Below are positions 54,132-64,000 of a stretch of DNA of 64,000 nucleotides, in pieces (position 1 is the first letter of the stretch; every line of letters starts with the position of its first letter). The position numbers were made by a program, and so were the translations under genes. Origin of the DNA: Clostridium thermosuccinogenes (lineage in GTDB: Bacteria; Bacillota; Clostridia; Acetivibrionales; DSM-5807); the NCBI RefSeq assembly GCF_002896855.1, contig NZ_CP021850.1:3373665-3437664 (forward strand), written 5' to 3'. Under the pieces are notes generated by a model. That model had not been told where the DNA came from, did no database searches, and was given only the letters and a program-made list of their open reading frames with translations.

Positions 54132-55072
54132 ATCTTGATTGCAAACTGCGGACAGACACTGCTGCAATATCCACAGAGAACGCATTTGCCCTGTTCCACT
54201 ACAGCTTTTCCATCATGTATTCTTAAAGCCTTTTGCTTGCACCTTTCAACACAATTGCCGCAGCCTTCGCACCAATAATCTATATGAAGCCTTCTCGATC
54301 TCTTTCTTAAAGCTTCCTTCACTTCAGAAGGCACTTCCTGTCCGTTGAATATACATATATTCATTATAACCTCTTCTATGGACTGCATACCCATGGCGAT
54401 GGAATGGATATAGGGAATATCCATCACAAATTTCAGGCATTCTTCAAAAGAGTTAAGTAAATTGCCGCCTCCGAGAGGTTTCATGCTGTAAATGCCTATG
54501 CCGTTATCATAGCACTTTTTTACCGCCGCCAGCATATCATCTACAGTTCCGTCCCCGATGCCCAAGCCTGCCTTGTTTACAAGTGGATGTATGACATCAA
54601 TGCCCGGCATGGTGGCACATGCTTCAACCACTTCAACATTGTGGGTAGATACGCCCACAGCTCTTATACGTCCTTTTTCCTTTTGGGAAATATAATATTC
54701 AAAGGCTTCCCTATGACCTCTTAATGTCAGCCTGCTCTCCTGCTCATGCATAAGAAAAATATCAATAACATCACGGTCGAGCTCTTTTCTAGCCTTTTCC
54801 AGACTTTCTTCCGCGCCTTGGGCGGAATAGGCATACGACTTGGTAGCAATTACGACATCCTTGCCGGATTTCCTTACTGCCTCCCTTATATGGGCATATG
54901 TCCCGTATAGTTCTGCCGTGTCTATAAAGTTGACTCCCATTTCAAAAGCTTTGGCTATGACGTCCGATCCTTCATCCACCGACAGGTTGGACTGCAGCGG
55001 TCCTATTACAAGTCCTCCAAAACACAATCTTGATACTTCTATGCCGGTTTTACCCAGCTTAACATAATCCAT
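54125..55072 (-). CDS. Aldo/keto reductase with C-terminal 2x[4Fe-4S] ferredoxin domain
   Basis: Predicted NAD(P)H or ferredoxin-linked oxidoreductase of 315 residues. The TIM-barrel shows RLCFGGLVIGPLQ, the catalytic Asp and Tyr in FIDTAELYG, the Lys in ATKSY, and the His in FLMHEQ. The C-terminal part has two cluster motifs: CEGCGNCVERCKQ and CVLCGYCSSVCP. Start ATG at 55072 with GGGTG about 9 bases upstream; the ATG at 55087 is possible. It sits between ireB and yqgF, an unusual place. Substrate unknown. Confidence 0.9.
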   Translation of the reverse strand: MDYVKLGKTGIEVSRLCFGGLVIGPLQSNLSVDEGSDVIAKAFEMGVNFIDTAELYGTYAHIREAVRKSGKDVVIATKSYAYSAQGAEESLEKARKELDRDVIDIFLMHEQESRLTLRGHREAFEYYISQKEKGRIRAVGVSTHNVEVVEACATMPGIDVIHPLVNKAGLGIGDGTVDDMLAAVKKCYDNGIGIYSMKPLGGGNLLNSFEECLKFVMDIPYIHSIAMGMQSIEEVIMNICIFNGQEVPSEVKEALRKRSRRLHIDYWCEGCGNCVERCKQKALRIHDGKAVVEQGKCVLCGYCSSVCPQFAIKIC

Positions 55073-55234
55073 TACAGTTTCACCCATTCATTTCTTTGAC
55101 TATATAAGAATCGACAAAGAGTTAACAAGCACCGGAGCAAAAACTGATCCGATATCCATCTTTGTCGAATTCGATATAGTTCAAAGCCTAACAATTGTTC
55201 GACACCCCTGTTACTCTTTTACGGGTATTATTCC

Positions 55235-55489
55235 CTACTTTTTCTCCTCCAGATAGAATGTCAGGATCTCCTCGAGAAGCTCATCCCTCTCCAACCTTCT
55301 GATCACACTGCGCGCATTCTGATGATTGGTTATGTATGTAGGGTCTCCGGACAAAATATACCCCACTATCTGGCTTATCGGGTTATAACCCTTTTCTTTC
55401 AGAGCTTGGTAGACGCTGAAAAGAATCTCCCTGGCTTCATTCACTTTTTCTTTTTCGACTTTAAACATCATGGTTTCATTGTCTGTCAT
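55235..55489 (-). CDS. ireB: IreB family regulatory phosphoprotein
   Basis: Small dimeric protein of 84 residues (DUF965/YrzL). The N-terminal TDNET carries the Thr residues equivalent to those phosphorylated by the PASTA kinase IreK in Enterococcus. The core [41 protein letters not shown] is highly typical. Start ATG at 55489 with AAGGAG upstream (TTG 55495 is an alternative). It controls cell-wall-related traits in enterococci. No kinase gene is in this window. Confidence 0.95.
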   Translation of the reverse strand: MTDNETMMFKVEKEKVNEAREILFSVYQALKEKGYNPISQIVGYILSGDPTYITNHQNARSVIRRLERDELLEEILTFYLEEKK

Positions 55490-55681
55490 ACCCAATCACT
55501 CCTTGTCAAAATATATACCATTGATGATATATATAAATACTAATACATGCAGCCAAATATTTCAACATTTTTAAGTCAACCTGGCAATACGTGTAAACCG
55601 GCTTGCATCATTATATCCCAAGCGTTCATGCCTGAAAATCCCGACCCGTAGGGAATGCAATCATCGTTTTTCTCCGGGCGG

Positions 55682-56983
55682 TCAAACAAGCATTCCTTCC
55701 ATATAATCTTCCACGGTCCTCTCAAGCTTTACGCCGGCAATCTTCCCCTTTAAGCCGTCTTCTCCTTTGCAGATTACTTTTATATAGTTGGCAGTGTGCC
55801 CCTCGATGTATCCTTTTCTCTCTTTCATCTCCTGCTCAAACAGCACGGGCATCACCCTTCCTTCAAAGCTTTTGTGAAAACGGGCCATATTCAGCCGATT
55901 GAGCTCCATCAGCCTGTTGCTGCGTTTTTCCTTTGTCCCGGGATCCACCTGATGGTCATAGGTTGCCGCCGGAGTACCCTTCCTGGGAGAGAACCTGAAA
56001 ATATGCATCTGGGAAAGAGCGATCTCTTCCAAAAACCTGTAGGTCTCTTCAAATTCCTCCTCCGTCTCGCCGGGAAAACCAACCATTACATCCGTTGTTA
56101 TGGCAACATCCGGAATATTGCTCCTTAACATTTCCACTACTTTCTTATATTCTCCGGCAGTGTATTTCCTGTTCATCCTTTTTAAAGTCGCATCGCACCC
56201 GCTTTGCAGCGATATATGATAATGAGGGCACAGTTTACTCAACGTGGCGGCAGCTTCCACAAACTCCTCCGTAACGGTAGTGGGTTCTATCGAGCCAAGC
56301 CTGATCCTCTCAATGCCTTCTATATCATGTATTCTTCTCACAATGTCGAGAAGCGATGTATTTTTAATATCCTTGCCGTAGGATGCCAGATGTATGCCTG
56401 TCAGAACAACCTCCTTGAATCCGCTGTCTGCCAGCTTTTCCACCTCTTTCAGCACCTGCTCCGGCTGTTTGCTTCTTATCGGTCCCCGGGCATAGGGGAT
56501 TATGCAGTAAGTGCAAAATTGGCTGCAGCCTTCCTGAATTTTCAGATAAGCTCTTGTACGGCCTTTATACACGTTTATATCCAGTTCTTCGAACTCCCTT
56601 GCTGTCATTATATTTTTTACCGCATTTATACTCTTATTATTTTCCTCAATTTTCTTAATATAATCAATAATTCTGTTCCTGTCCTTTGTTCCTATTACAA
56701 GGTTAACTCCCTCGATGCTGCTTACCTCCTCCGGAGCTGTCTGGGCATAGCATCCCATAACGACAATTATAGAATCCTCATTGTTTTTCCTGGCCCTCCG
56801 GATAATCTGCCTGGATTTTCTGTCGCTTAAATTTGTAACAGTGCAGGTATTAATAACATAAACATCCGCTTTTTCCTCAAAGTCAACCGTCTCGTATCCT
56901 TCTTTTTCAAAAATCTCCGATACAGCTTCGGTCTCGTATTGGTTAACCTTGCATCCAAGGGTATAGAAAGCTACTTTTTTCAT
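55682..56983 (-). CDS. mtaB: tRNA t6A37 methylthiotransferase MtaB
   Basis: Radical SAM enzyme that converts t6A37 to ms2t6A37 in tRNA, 433 residues. UPF0004 domain with Cys ligands in FYTLGCKVNQYETEA, VINTCTVTNLSD and VMGCYAQ; radical SAM CSQFCTYC; a C-terminal TRAM domain (RVMPVLFEQE, GYIEGHTANYIKV). TLGCKVNQYE marks MtaB rather than MiaB. Start ATG at 56983 with AAAGGA upstream; the frame is open to 57049 without support. Confidence 0.95.
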   Translation of the reverse strand: MKKVAFYTLGCKVNQYETEAVSEIFEKEGYETVDFEEKADVYVINTCTVTNLSDRKSRQIIRRARKNNEDSIIVVMGCYAQTAPEEVSSIEGVNLVIGTKDRNRIIDYIKKIEENNKSINAVKNIMTAREFEELDINVYKGRTRAYLKIQEGCSQFCTYCIIPYARGPIRSKQPEQVLKEVEKLADSGFKEVVLTGIHLASYGKDIKNTSLLDIVRRIHDIEGIERIRLGSIEPTTVTEEFVEAAATLSKLCPHYHISLQSGCDATLKRMNRKYTAGEYKKVVEMLRSNIPDVAITTDVMVGFPGETEEEFEETYRFLEEIALSQMHIFRFSPRKGTPAATYDHQVDPGTKEKRSNRLMELNRLNMARFHKSFEGRVMPVLFEQEMKERKGYIEGHTANYIKVICKGEDGLKGKIAGVKLERTVEDYMEGMLV

Positions 56984-57143
56984 TTGACATCCTTTCAGAA
57001 TCGGAGGCTTCGAAACCTGACAAACCGGCAGCTTCATACGGCATTTCAAGCCTGACGGTCAACTGCCTGTATACGGCTTCATATAATTATAAACAGCTTC
57101 AAAAGCCCCTCCTAGAAATATCTATATATTTTGGTACAAAACT

Positions 57144-57173
57144 TTGTTAATTATGCACAACAAGTGGTATAAT
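57144..57173 (+). promoter_or_regulatory. Promoter of the HPr-like gene
   Basis: TTGTTA (57144-57149), 18 bases, TATAAT (57168-57173) with TG one base before it, giving an extended -10. Transcription would start near 57180, leaving an untranslated leader of about 165 bases before the gene at 57348. Confidence 0.52.
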
Positions 57174-57347
57174 ACATACAAGCAAGCTAAATCAACCACT
57201 TTATTATAATTCTTTTACAGTATTTTAACAATATCCTGATTGACTTGCAACACCAGAGAGGTTAATATTAAAGTAGATTTCAGCATATACCATATTAATG
57301 ATGGCTTGTAATAAAATATAAAATAAATTGATAGGAGGTTGTTCTTC

Positions 57348-57575
57348 ATGAAATCATTCAACATTCTTTTGAAGTCCATTAACGAGGTAAAGGACTTTGT
57401 TAACGCTGCCAACAGGTATGACTTCGACATAGACCTTACTTCCGGACGTTATGTAGTAGATGCAAAATCAATAATGGGAATTTTCAGCCTTGATCTCAGC
57501 AAACCCATAAAGGTTGAGGTTCATTCGGATAATTGCGAAAAGTTCTGCGAGGAGATTAAAAACTTCATAGTTTAA
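57348..57575 (+). CDS. HPr-like protein lacking the catalytic His (Crh-like)
   Basis: HPr-fold protein of 75 residues. The second half is clear HPr: VDAKSIMGIFSLDLSKPI, with Ser41 at the place of the regulatory Ser46. The first half lacks the GLHARPA motif; by alignment Ser10 stands where the PTS phospho-His should be (LLKSINEVKDFVNAANRY). It therefore cannot carry phosphate for sugar transport but might be a Ser-phosphorylated regulator like Crh of Bacillus. Start ATG at 57348 with AGGAGG 9 bases upstream. Confidence 0.82.
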   Translation: MKSFNILLKSINEVKDFVNAANRYDFDIDLTSGRYVVDAKSIMGIFSLDLSKPIKVEVHSDNCEKFCEEIKNFIV

Positions 57576-57623
57576 TATTTATTATTTGATTTATGTCCAT
57601 TATGATATAAGTCCATATAATAG

Positions 57624-57659
57624 AGCCAGCCATGATATAAGTTGTGGCTGGCTTTGTTT
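57624..57659 (+). terminator. Terminator after the HPr-like gene
   Basis: Perfect 9-bp stem AGCCAGCCA / TGGCTGGCT (57624-57632 with 57645-57653) followed by TTTGTTTG. It lies about 50 bases after the stop. The bases from 57660 to 57858 hold no further gene. Confidence 0.75.
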
Positions 57660-57858
57660 GTGCTGTAAGCTGATCAGCCGCATGCCGCTTATGGGTCGTG
57701 CTCAGATTAGCAAGCACAGCAAATCCGTTTGCATTCTCAAGATTGCTTTCATGGTGCCGGAACTGGGACACCGGTATCCGTCGAACCTCTACCCTTCATG
57801 CTGACTATTCCCATCAGACCCAGCTGTTTTTGCTTTCACCTGCAGCTTAATCCGCGGC

Positions 57859-60168
57859 TCAATCTTCCTCCATTTCTGCTTCCTTTTTCCGAGACTTCTT
57901 TGACTTTTTTCTTCCCGACTTTTTCCCGGTAATATGCGCCAGAACCTTTTCATCTACTGCCTTTTTCCTGGGTCTAGCCTTCTTTTCGGTCCCTTCGCTT
58001 TCATTGAGAATCTCATCGGTAAAGTCATCCTCCTGGCCGTCTTCCTGATCGTCTTCTGCCAGGACAAAATCGATCTGCCTCGTAGGAACATCAGCCCGGG
58101 CAACCTGAACCCTTACCTCGTCGCCTATGCGGTAAATCTTCCTCGTCCTTTCCCCCATAAGGCAGTACATTTTTTCATTGAACACATAGTAATCATCATC
58201 CATGCTGCTCAATCTCACCAAGCCCTCAATGGTGTTCTCCAGCTCAACAAACATGCCAAAGGAGGTTACCCCGGAAATGATACCGGTAAAGATTTCTCCT
58301 TCGTGCTGTTTCATGTATTCTACCTTCTTCAGATCCTCTGTCTCACGTTCCGCTTCATCCGCAGCCCTTTCGCGCTCAGAGCACTGCTTTGCGATTTCCG
58401 GCAGGTTCCTTTCGAGATATTCTTCCCTTTGCTCATCCATCCTGCCTTTTAGGTAGTCTTTCATTATTCTGTGGATGATGAGGTCCGGATATCTTCTTAT
58501 GGGAGATGTAAAATGGGAATAATACTTGGCAGCCAAACCAAAATGTCCTGCATTATTGCTGCTGTAGCGGGCCTTTTGAAGGGACCTCAGCATTACAGTG
58601 CTTATTATCCTCTCTTCATTCTTGCCTTTTATCTTTTCAAGGAGCTGTTGCAGCGCTTTCGGATGTATCTTGTTTATTCCCTTCAGAGTATAACCCAGAT
58701 TGTGCACAAACTCTGCCAGGGATTCAATTTTCTCCGGATCGGGGTCTTCATGTATCCTGTAAACAAAAGGTACATTAGCCCAGAAAAAGTGCTCTGCCAC
58801 AGTCTCATTGCAAACCAGCATAAACTCTTCAATAATCTTGTTGGCTATGGTTATTTCATAGCGCTTAATATCCACCGGCTTTCCTTTTTCATCCAGGATT
58901 ATTTTTGCCTCTTCAAAGTCAAAATCGATGGCTCCCCGTTCAAATCTCCTCTGCCTGAGGATTAAAGCCAGCTCCTGCATTTTTTGAAAATCGTCCACCA
59001 GGTATTCATAGCGTTTTATCAACTCTTCATCTTTTTCCACCAATATCTTATATACATTGGTGTAAGTCATCCTCTCATCTATATTGATGACGCTTTCAAA
59101 TATTTCATGATCGATTACCTTGCCTTTTCTGTCGATGTCCATCATTACCGTAAAGGCCAGCCTGTCCACCTTCGGATTAAGGCTGCATATTCCGTTGGAC
59201 AGCTTTTTAGGCAGCATTGGTATTACCCTGTCCACAAGGTACACGCTTGTACCTCTTTTGAGGGCCTCTTTGTCCAGAGGGGAATTTTCCGTTACATAAT
59301 AGCTTACGTCGGCTATATGCACTCCAAGCCTGTAATTTCCGTTGGGCAGCACTTCAATGGAAACTGCATCATCCAAATCCTTGGCATCTTCACCGTCAAT
59401 GGTAACCATCCTGAGATTTCTTAGATCCCGCCTGCCTTTTATCATATCCTCGGAAACCACATCCGGTATTGCCTCGGCTTGCCGGATTACCTCCTCCGGA
59501 AATTCTTCCTTGAGCTCATAGGCTTTAATAATCGACACAATATCATTGCCCGGGTCATCCTTATCCCCAATGACTTCAATTATCCTGCCTTCGGCATTCC
59601 TTCTCTTTTCCGGCCACTTTACGATCTCCGCCACCACTTTATACCCGCTTTTTGCATTGTTAAATTCATCCTTGGGAATGAAAATGTCACCGGATATACG
59701 GGTATCATCGGGAACCACAAAGCCAAAATACCGGCTGCTTTCAAAGGTGCCGACCACCGTTTTGTTAGCTCTTTTTAAGATTCTTACAACTTCGCCTTCG
59801 GCTTTTCTATCCCCTATTATCTTTTTATTCACCCGCGCCACGACCCTGTCATTATGCATTGCACCGTTCAGGCCATCGGCAGGTATGAAAATGTCCTTTA
59901 TCTCCTCGTCGTCAGGTATGACAAAACCATAGCCTCTTTCGTTTCCCTGTAGCGTTCCTACCACCAGATTCATCTTCTCCGGTATTCCATACCTGTCCTT
60001 TTTGGTTTTGAAAATCTTGCCCTCAGTTTCCAGCTCATCCAGAATTGCCTTCAGTTCATCCTGATCGGATTTGGGCACTCCAAGGATGTAGGCCAGCTCC
60101 TTAAAAAGCATGGGCTTATAGGCTTCTTCCGTCATAAATTCCAGTATTTTTTGCTTTCTGTCTTCCAT
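57859..60168 (-). CDS. rnr: Ribonuclease R
   Basis: 3'-5' exoribonuclease that degrades structured RNA, 769 residues. Domains in order: winged-helix (EDRKQKILEFMTEEAYKPM), two cold-shock domains (TLQGNERGYGFVIPDDEE, TFESSRYFGFVVPDDTR), RNB catalytic domain with VTIDGEDAKDLDDAVS (metal Asp residues), S1 domain (GEIFTGIISGVTSFGMFVEL), and a Lys-rich tail (KKSGRKKSKKSRKKE). Start ATG at 60168 with GAGGAG upstream. It follows secG, the usual Firmicutes order. Confidence 0.96.
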   Translation of the reverse strand: MEDRKQKILEFMTEEAYKPMLFKELAYILGVPKSDQDELKAILDELETEGKIFKTKKDRYGIPEKMNLVVGTLQGNERGYGFVIPDDEEIKDIFIPADGLNGAMHNDRVVARVNKKIIGDRKAEGEVVRILKRANKTVVGTFESSRYFGFVVPDDTRISGDIFIPKDEFNNAKSGYKVVAEIVKWPEKRRNAEGRIIEVIGDKDDPGNDIVSIIKAYELKEEFPEEVIRQAEAIPDVVSEDMIKGRRDLRNLRMVTIDGEDAKDLDDAVSIEVLPNGNYRLGVHIADVSYYVTENSPLDKEALKRGTSVYLVDRVIPMLPKKLSNGICSLNPKVDRLAFTVMMDIDRKGKVIDHEIFESVINIDERMTYTNVYKILVEKDEELIKRYEYLVDDFQKMQELALILRQRRFERGAIDFDFEEAKIILDEKGKPVDIKRYEITIANKIIEEFMLVCNETVAEHFFWANVPFVYRIHEDPDPEKIESLAEFVHNLGYTLKGINKIHPKALQQLLEKIKGKNEERIISTVMLRSLQKARYSSNNAGHFGLAAKYYSHFTSPIRRYPDLIIHRIMKDYLKGRMDEQREEYLERNLPEIAKQCSERERAADEAERETEDLKKVEYMKQHEGEIFTGIISGVTSFGMFVELENTIEGLVRLSSMDDDYYVFNEKMYCLMGERTRKIYRIGDEVRVQVARADVPTRQIDFVLAEDDQEDGQEDDFTDEILNESEGTEKKARPRKKAVDEKVLAHITGKKSGRKKSKKSRKKEAEMEED

Positions 60169-60249
60169 CACAATCTCCTCGTTCGACAATCTATTTATAA
60201 TTACACTATGTAGTTTATTATTCTCCTTTTGTGTCTGTAATAAACAAAA

Positions 60250-60273
60250 AAGCTATGTATTTGTACATAGCTT
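60250..60273 (-). terminator. Hairpin between secG and rnr
   Basis: 10-bp stem AAGCTATGTA / TACATAGCTT with loop TTTG, followed on the minus strand by five T. It would end or attenuate transcription from secG into rnr. Confidence 0.65.
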
Positions 60274-60304
60274 CCTTTCTTTCGGTATCCTATTATTAAG
60301 CTTT

Positions 60305-60550
60305 TTATGAATTAGCTATCAAAACATACAAAGCCAGTGAGGTCACAAGAAATGCAATTGCAGCAAAACCAGTATATTTGCTGAGCATGGCATCTATCGT
60401 CTTTCCTTTGTTCTTTCCGAAGAAAGTTTCAGCTCCTCCAGCTATGGACCCTAAACCTGCCGATTTTCCCGACTGCATCAACACTATAACAACTATCGAC
60501 AACGAAAAAATTATATGGAGAATATTCACAATTACTCTGAGTGCTGTCAA
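60305..60550 (-). CDS. secG: Preprotein translocase subunit SecG
   Basis: Membrane protein of 81 residues with two transmembrane segments (IVNILHIIFSLSIVVIVLM and FAAIAFLVTSLALYVLIA) joined by the SecG loop QSGKSAGLGSIAGGAETFFG. It helps the SecYEG channel in protein export. Start TTG at 60550 with GGAGGTG 8 bases upstream; the GTG at 60559 overlaps the ribosome binding site. Confidence 0.95.
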   Translation of the reverse strand: MTALRVIVNILHIIFSLSIVVIVLMQSGKSAGLGSIAGGAETFFGKNKGKTIDAMLSKYTGFAAIAFLVTSLALYVLIANS

Positions 60551-60600
60551 AAAAAACACCTCCCGAAAAATTCACAAATAATATTCTAGCATACTAATAA

Positions 60601-60634
60601 ATAAAAAACAAGCTGAAGCCAGCTTGTTTTTTAT
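60601..60634 (-). terminator. Terminator after enolase
   Basis: Long stem of about 15 bp (AAAAAACAAGCTG with CAGCTTGTTTTTT as its core) with a 4-base loop, T-runs on both sides, just after the eno stop (60647). Confidence 0.85.
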
Positions 60635-60646
60635 TTATATAAACAA

Positions 60647-62175
<1,529 letters not shown>

Positions 62176-62180
62176 ATATT

Positions 62181-62218
62181 AAGAAAATATATCGCTTTTT
62201 ATCATCATATATTTTCTT
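62181..62218 (-). terminator. AT-rich inverted repeat after gpmI
   Basis: Arms AAGAAAATATAT and ATATATTTTCTT are perfectly complementary (12 bp) around 14 bases. GC content is low, so termination strength is uncertain. It lies 26 bases after the gpmI stop. Confidence 0.4.
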
Positions 62219-62243
62219 ACCAACCTATTGGATTTATTATAAT

Positions 62244-63782
62244 TTACTTTTTGATCAACGATTTTCCTGTCATCTCTGCCGGCTTTTCCAATCCCATTAT
62301 GTCCAGCATGGTCGGTGCCAGGTCGGCAAGCCTTCCTTCGCTGAGCTCAACATCGCCAAGACCTACTGCAATCAAAGGCACCACATTGGTGGTATGGGCG
62401 GTAAAGGCACCACCGGTCTCATAATCTATCATCTGCTCCGCATTGCCGTGATCCGCAGTGATGAGCACCACACCGTCCTGTGCCCGAACTGCATCCACTA
62501 TCTTGCCTATGCACTGGTCAATAGCCTCAACTGCAGCTTTCGCCGCATCGAAAACTCCGGTATGACCAACCATGTCACAGTTAGCGAAGTTCAGAATAAT
62601 CACATCATATTTTTTGGATTCAATTCTCCTGAGAGCTTCCTCGGTAACTTCAAAAGCGCTCATTTCAGGCTTGAGATCGTAAGTTGCCACCTTCGGGGAA
62701 GGTATGAGAGCCCTGTCCTCACCTTCATAAACGGTTTCCACACCGCCGTTGAAGAAGAATGTAACGTGAGCATATTTTTCTGTCTCGGCTATCCTCAGCT
62801 GAGTATAACCTTTCTTGCTTATATATTCTCCAAAGGTATTGGTCAGGCTTTCCGGCTTGAAAGCCACTTCTACATTAGGCATCGTCTTGTCGTACTGGGT
62901 CATGCAAACATAGAATACAGGGAAAAATCCATTCTGTCTTTCAAAACCGTTAAACTCAGGATCCACAAATGTTCTGGTGATTTCCCTCGCCCTGTCCGGC
63001 CGGAAATTGAAGAAGATGATGGAGTCGTTCCTGCCTATGGTGGCTACAGGTTTTCCATTCTCAACAATAACCGTGGGTTTTACAAATTCATCCAGTTCCT
63101 GTCTCGCATAGGATTCCTCCACCGCCTGAATCGCGCTTTCAGCAGTTAAACCCTGGCCCAAAACCATGGCGTCATAGGCGAGCTTTACCCTTTCCCAGCG
63201 ATTATCCCTGTCCATGGCATAATATCTACCCATTACGGAAGCTATCTTTCCCACGCCAATAGCATCAAGCCTGTTTTCCAGCTCCTTCACATACTCTAGC
63301 GCGCTGTCCGGCGGAACATCCCTACCATCAAAGAAGCAGTGTATATATACATCCTTAAGTCCCTGCTTTTTGGCCAGTTCCACCAGAGCATAGAGGTGGG
63401 TATTGTGGCTGTGGACTCCTCCATCGGATAAAAGCCCGTATAAATGCAGCTTGGAGTTATTTCTCTTGCAGTTTTCCACCGCATCAAGAAACTCCTTCTT
63501 TTCAAAGAAGTCGCCGTCTTCTATGGACTTGGTTATTCTAGTGAGCTCCTGGTATACTATCCTTCCTGCGCCGATGTTGGTATGACCCACTTCCGAGTTA
63601 CCCATCTGGCCTCTGGGAAGGCCTACATCCATTCCGCTGGTATGTACAACGGTATTGGGATATTCCTTAAGCAACCTGTCTATATTTGGCTTGTACGCAG
63701 CCTTGATGGCATTGCCTTCTTCCCTTTCGTTTATACCGAAGCCGTCTAAAATCATCAATGTTATCAATTGCTTTCCTTTCAT
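62244..63782 (-). CDS. gpmI: 2,3-bisphosphoglycerate-independent phosphoglycerate mutase
   Basis: Mn-dependent phosphoglycerate mutase of 512 residues, alkaline phosphatase superfamily. Motifs: metal Asp in [10 protein letters not shown], the phospho-Ser in [47 protein letters not shown] and [11 protein letters not shown]. Start ATG at 63782 with GGAG 8 bases upstream. Paired with eno; the upstream glycolytic genes probably lie beyond the window. Confidence 0.97.
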   Translation of the reverse strand: MKGKQLITLMILDGFGINEREEGNAIKAAYKPNIDRLLKEYPNTVVHTSGMDVGLPRGQMGNSEVGHTNIGAGRIVYQELTRITKSIEDGDFFEKKEFLDAVENCKRNNSKLHLYGLLSDGGVHSHNTHLYALVELAKKQGLKDVYIHCFFDGRDVPPDSALEYVKELENRLDAIGVGKIASVMGRYYAMDRDNRWERVKLAYDAMVLGQGLTAESAIQAVEESYARQELDEFVKPTVIVENGKPVATIGRNDSIIFFNFRPDRAREITRTFVDPEFNGFERQNGFFPVFYVCMTQYDKTMPNVEVAFKPESLTNTFGEYISKKGYTQLRIAETEKYAHVTFFFNGGVETVYEGEDRALIPSPKVATYDLKPEMSAFEVTEEALRRIESKKYDVIILNFANCDMVGHTGVFDAAKAAVEAIDQCIGKIVDAVRAQDGVVLITADHGNAEQMIDYETGGAFTAHTTNVVPLIAVGLGDVELSEGRLADLAPTMLDIMGLEKPAEMTGKSLIKK

Positions 63783-63953
63783 ATTTTACACTCCATTCAG
63801 TAGCTATTATATTTGTCCAAATTTAAACTTTATTTGTTACCATTTTAACATTTTTATCATGTCTGATGCAAAAAAATTTTTCAATCTCTAGTTCATACTA
63901 GAAATTCATCAAAAAGACATACATCAATTCCAAATGAAAATATAGCCTGTCCG

Positions 63954-63988
63954 ATAAAGCGCAGCTTGCCATACAAGCTGCGCTTTAT
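63954..63988 (-). terminator. Strong hairpin upstream of gpmI
   Basis: Perfect 15-bp stem ATAAAGCGCAGCTTG / CAAGCTGCGCTTTAT with loop CCATA. It probably ends or attenuates transcription of a minus-strand gene beyond 64000, before gpmI. A clean T-run is lacking. Confidence 0.6.
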
Positions 63989-64000
63989 TCAAAACTCCTT

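Noticed and set aside
57586-57932. Short overlapping plus-strand frames after the HPr-like gene
   Set aside because: They start in the terminator region or run into the rnr 3' end antisense; no ribosome binding site.

Overview
The window looks like chromosomal DNA of a low-to-moderate GC Gram-positive anaerobe of the class Clostridia. This is inferred from clostridial gene neighbourhoods (Rng, L21, Prp, L27 and Obg together; IreB, YqgF and the DUF1292 protein together), from an L27 with a Prp-cleaved N-terminal extension, from DUF4364 and DUF2344 proteins, and from strong AGGAGG ribosome binding sites with many TTG and GTG starts. A place near Acetivibrio/Ruminiclostridium is a guess, not shown. 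Most genes lie on the minus strand.

Layout. (1) 1-4306: branched-chain amino acid ABC transporter (livK-livH-livM-livG-livF; livF runs off the edge). (2) 4657-9779: a lipoprotein solute-binding protein with its own YesM/YesN-type kinase and AraC-type regulator but no permeases. (3) 10046-22112: housekeeping genes: a short 4Fe-4S protein, a DUF4364 regulator, YhbY, a small Cys-rich protein, ObgE, the rplU-prp-rpmA operon with an L21 leader, RNase G, two radical-SAM-associated proteins, PdxA, tRNA-Pro(CGG) and a GNAT-like protein. (4) 22113-24146: mobile-element debris (IS66, IS4 and tyrosine recombinase relics). (5) 24140-42801: a carbohydrate island: GH78 rhamnosidase, a decayed URO-D gene, an AraL-type phosphatase, an AraM-type glycerol-1-phosphate dehydrogenase, an ENPP-type phosphodiesterase, a second YesM/YesN pair, two paralogous beta-helix proteins split by an intact IS110-family element, and a CUT1 ABC importer. 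(6) 43054-44340: a decayed second IS110 element. (7) 44872-64000: aroC, an iron alcohol dehydrogenase with a near-consensus Rex operator, cca, a membrane MutS-like ATPase, a YerB-like lipoprotein, the DUF1292 gene, yqgF, an aldo/keto reductase, ireB, mtaB, an HPr-like protein lacking the catalytic His, rnr, secG, eno and gpmI.

How the genes work together. The island reads as one sense, import and digest unit. Lipoproteins bind and perhaps cut a polymer outside, the two permeases import oligomers, and the cytoplasmic rhamnosidase, phosphodiesterase, glycerol-1-phosphate dehydrogenase and phosphatase could dismantle a rhamnose polymer carrying glycerol phosphate. That substrate is a hypothesis.

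The least ordinary signals are: the IS110 element, whose two ends would form a TTGACT-17-TATAAT promoter if circularised and whose 5' non-coding region could be a bridge RNA; the rhamnose/glycerol-1-phosphate gene combination; degenerate tandem repeats just after the stop codons of three minus-strand genes; and the Rex site on the alcohol dehydrogenase promoter. No CRISPR array, rRNA or prophage structural gene was seen.
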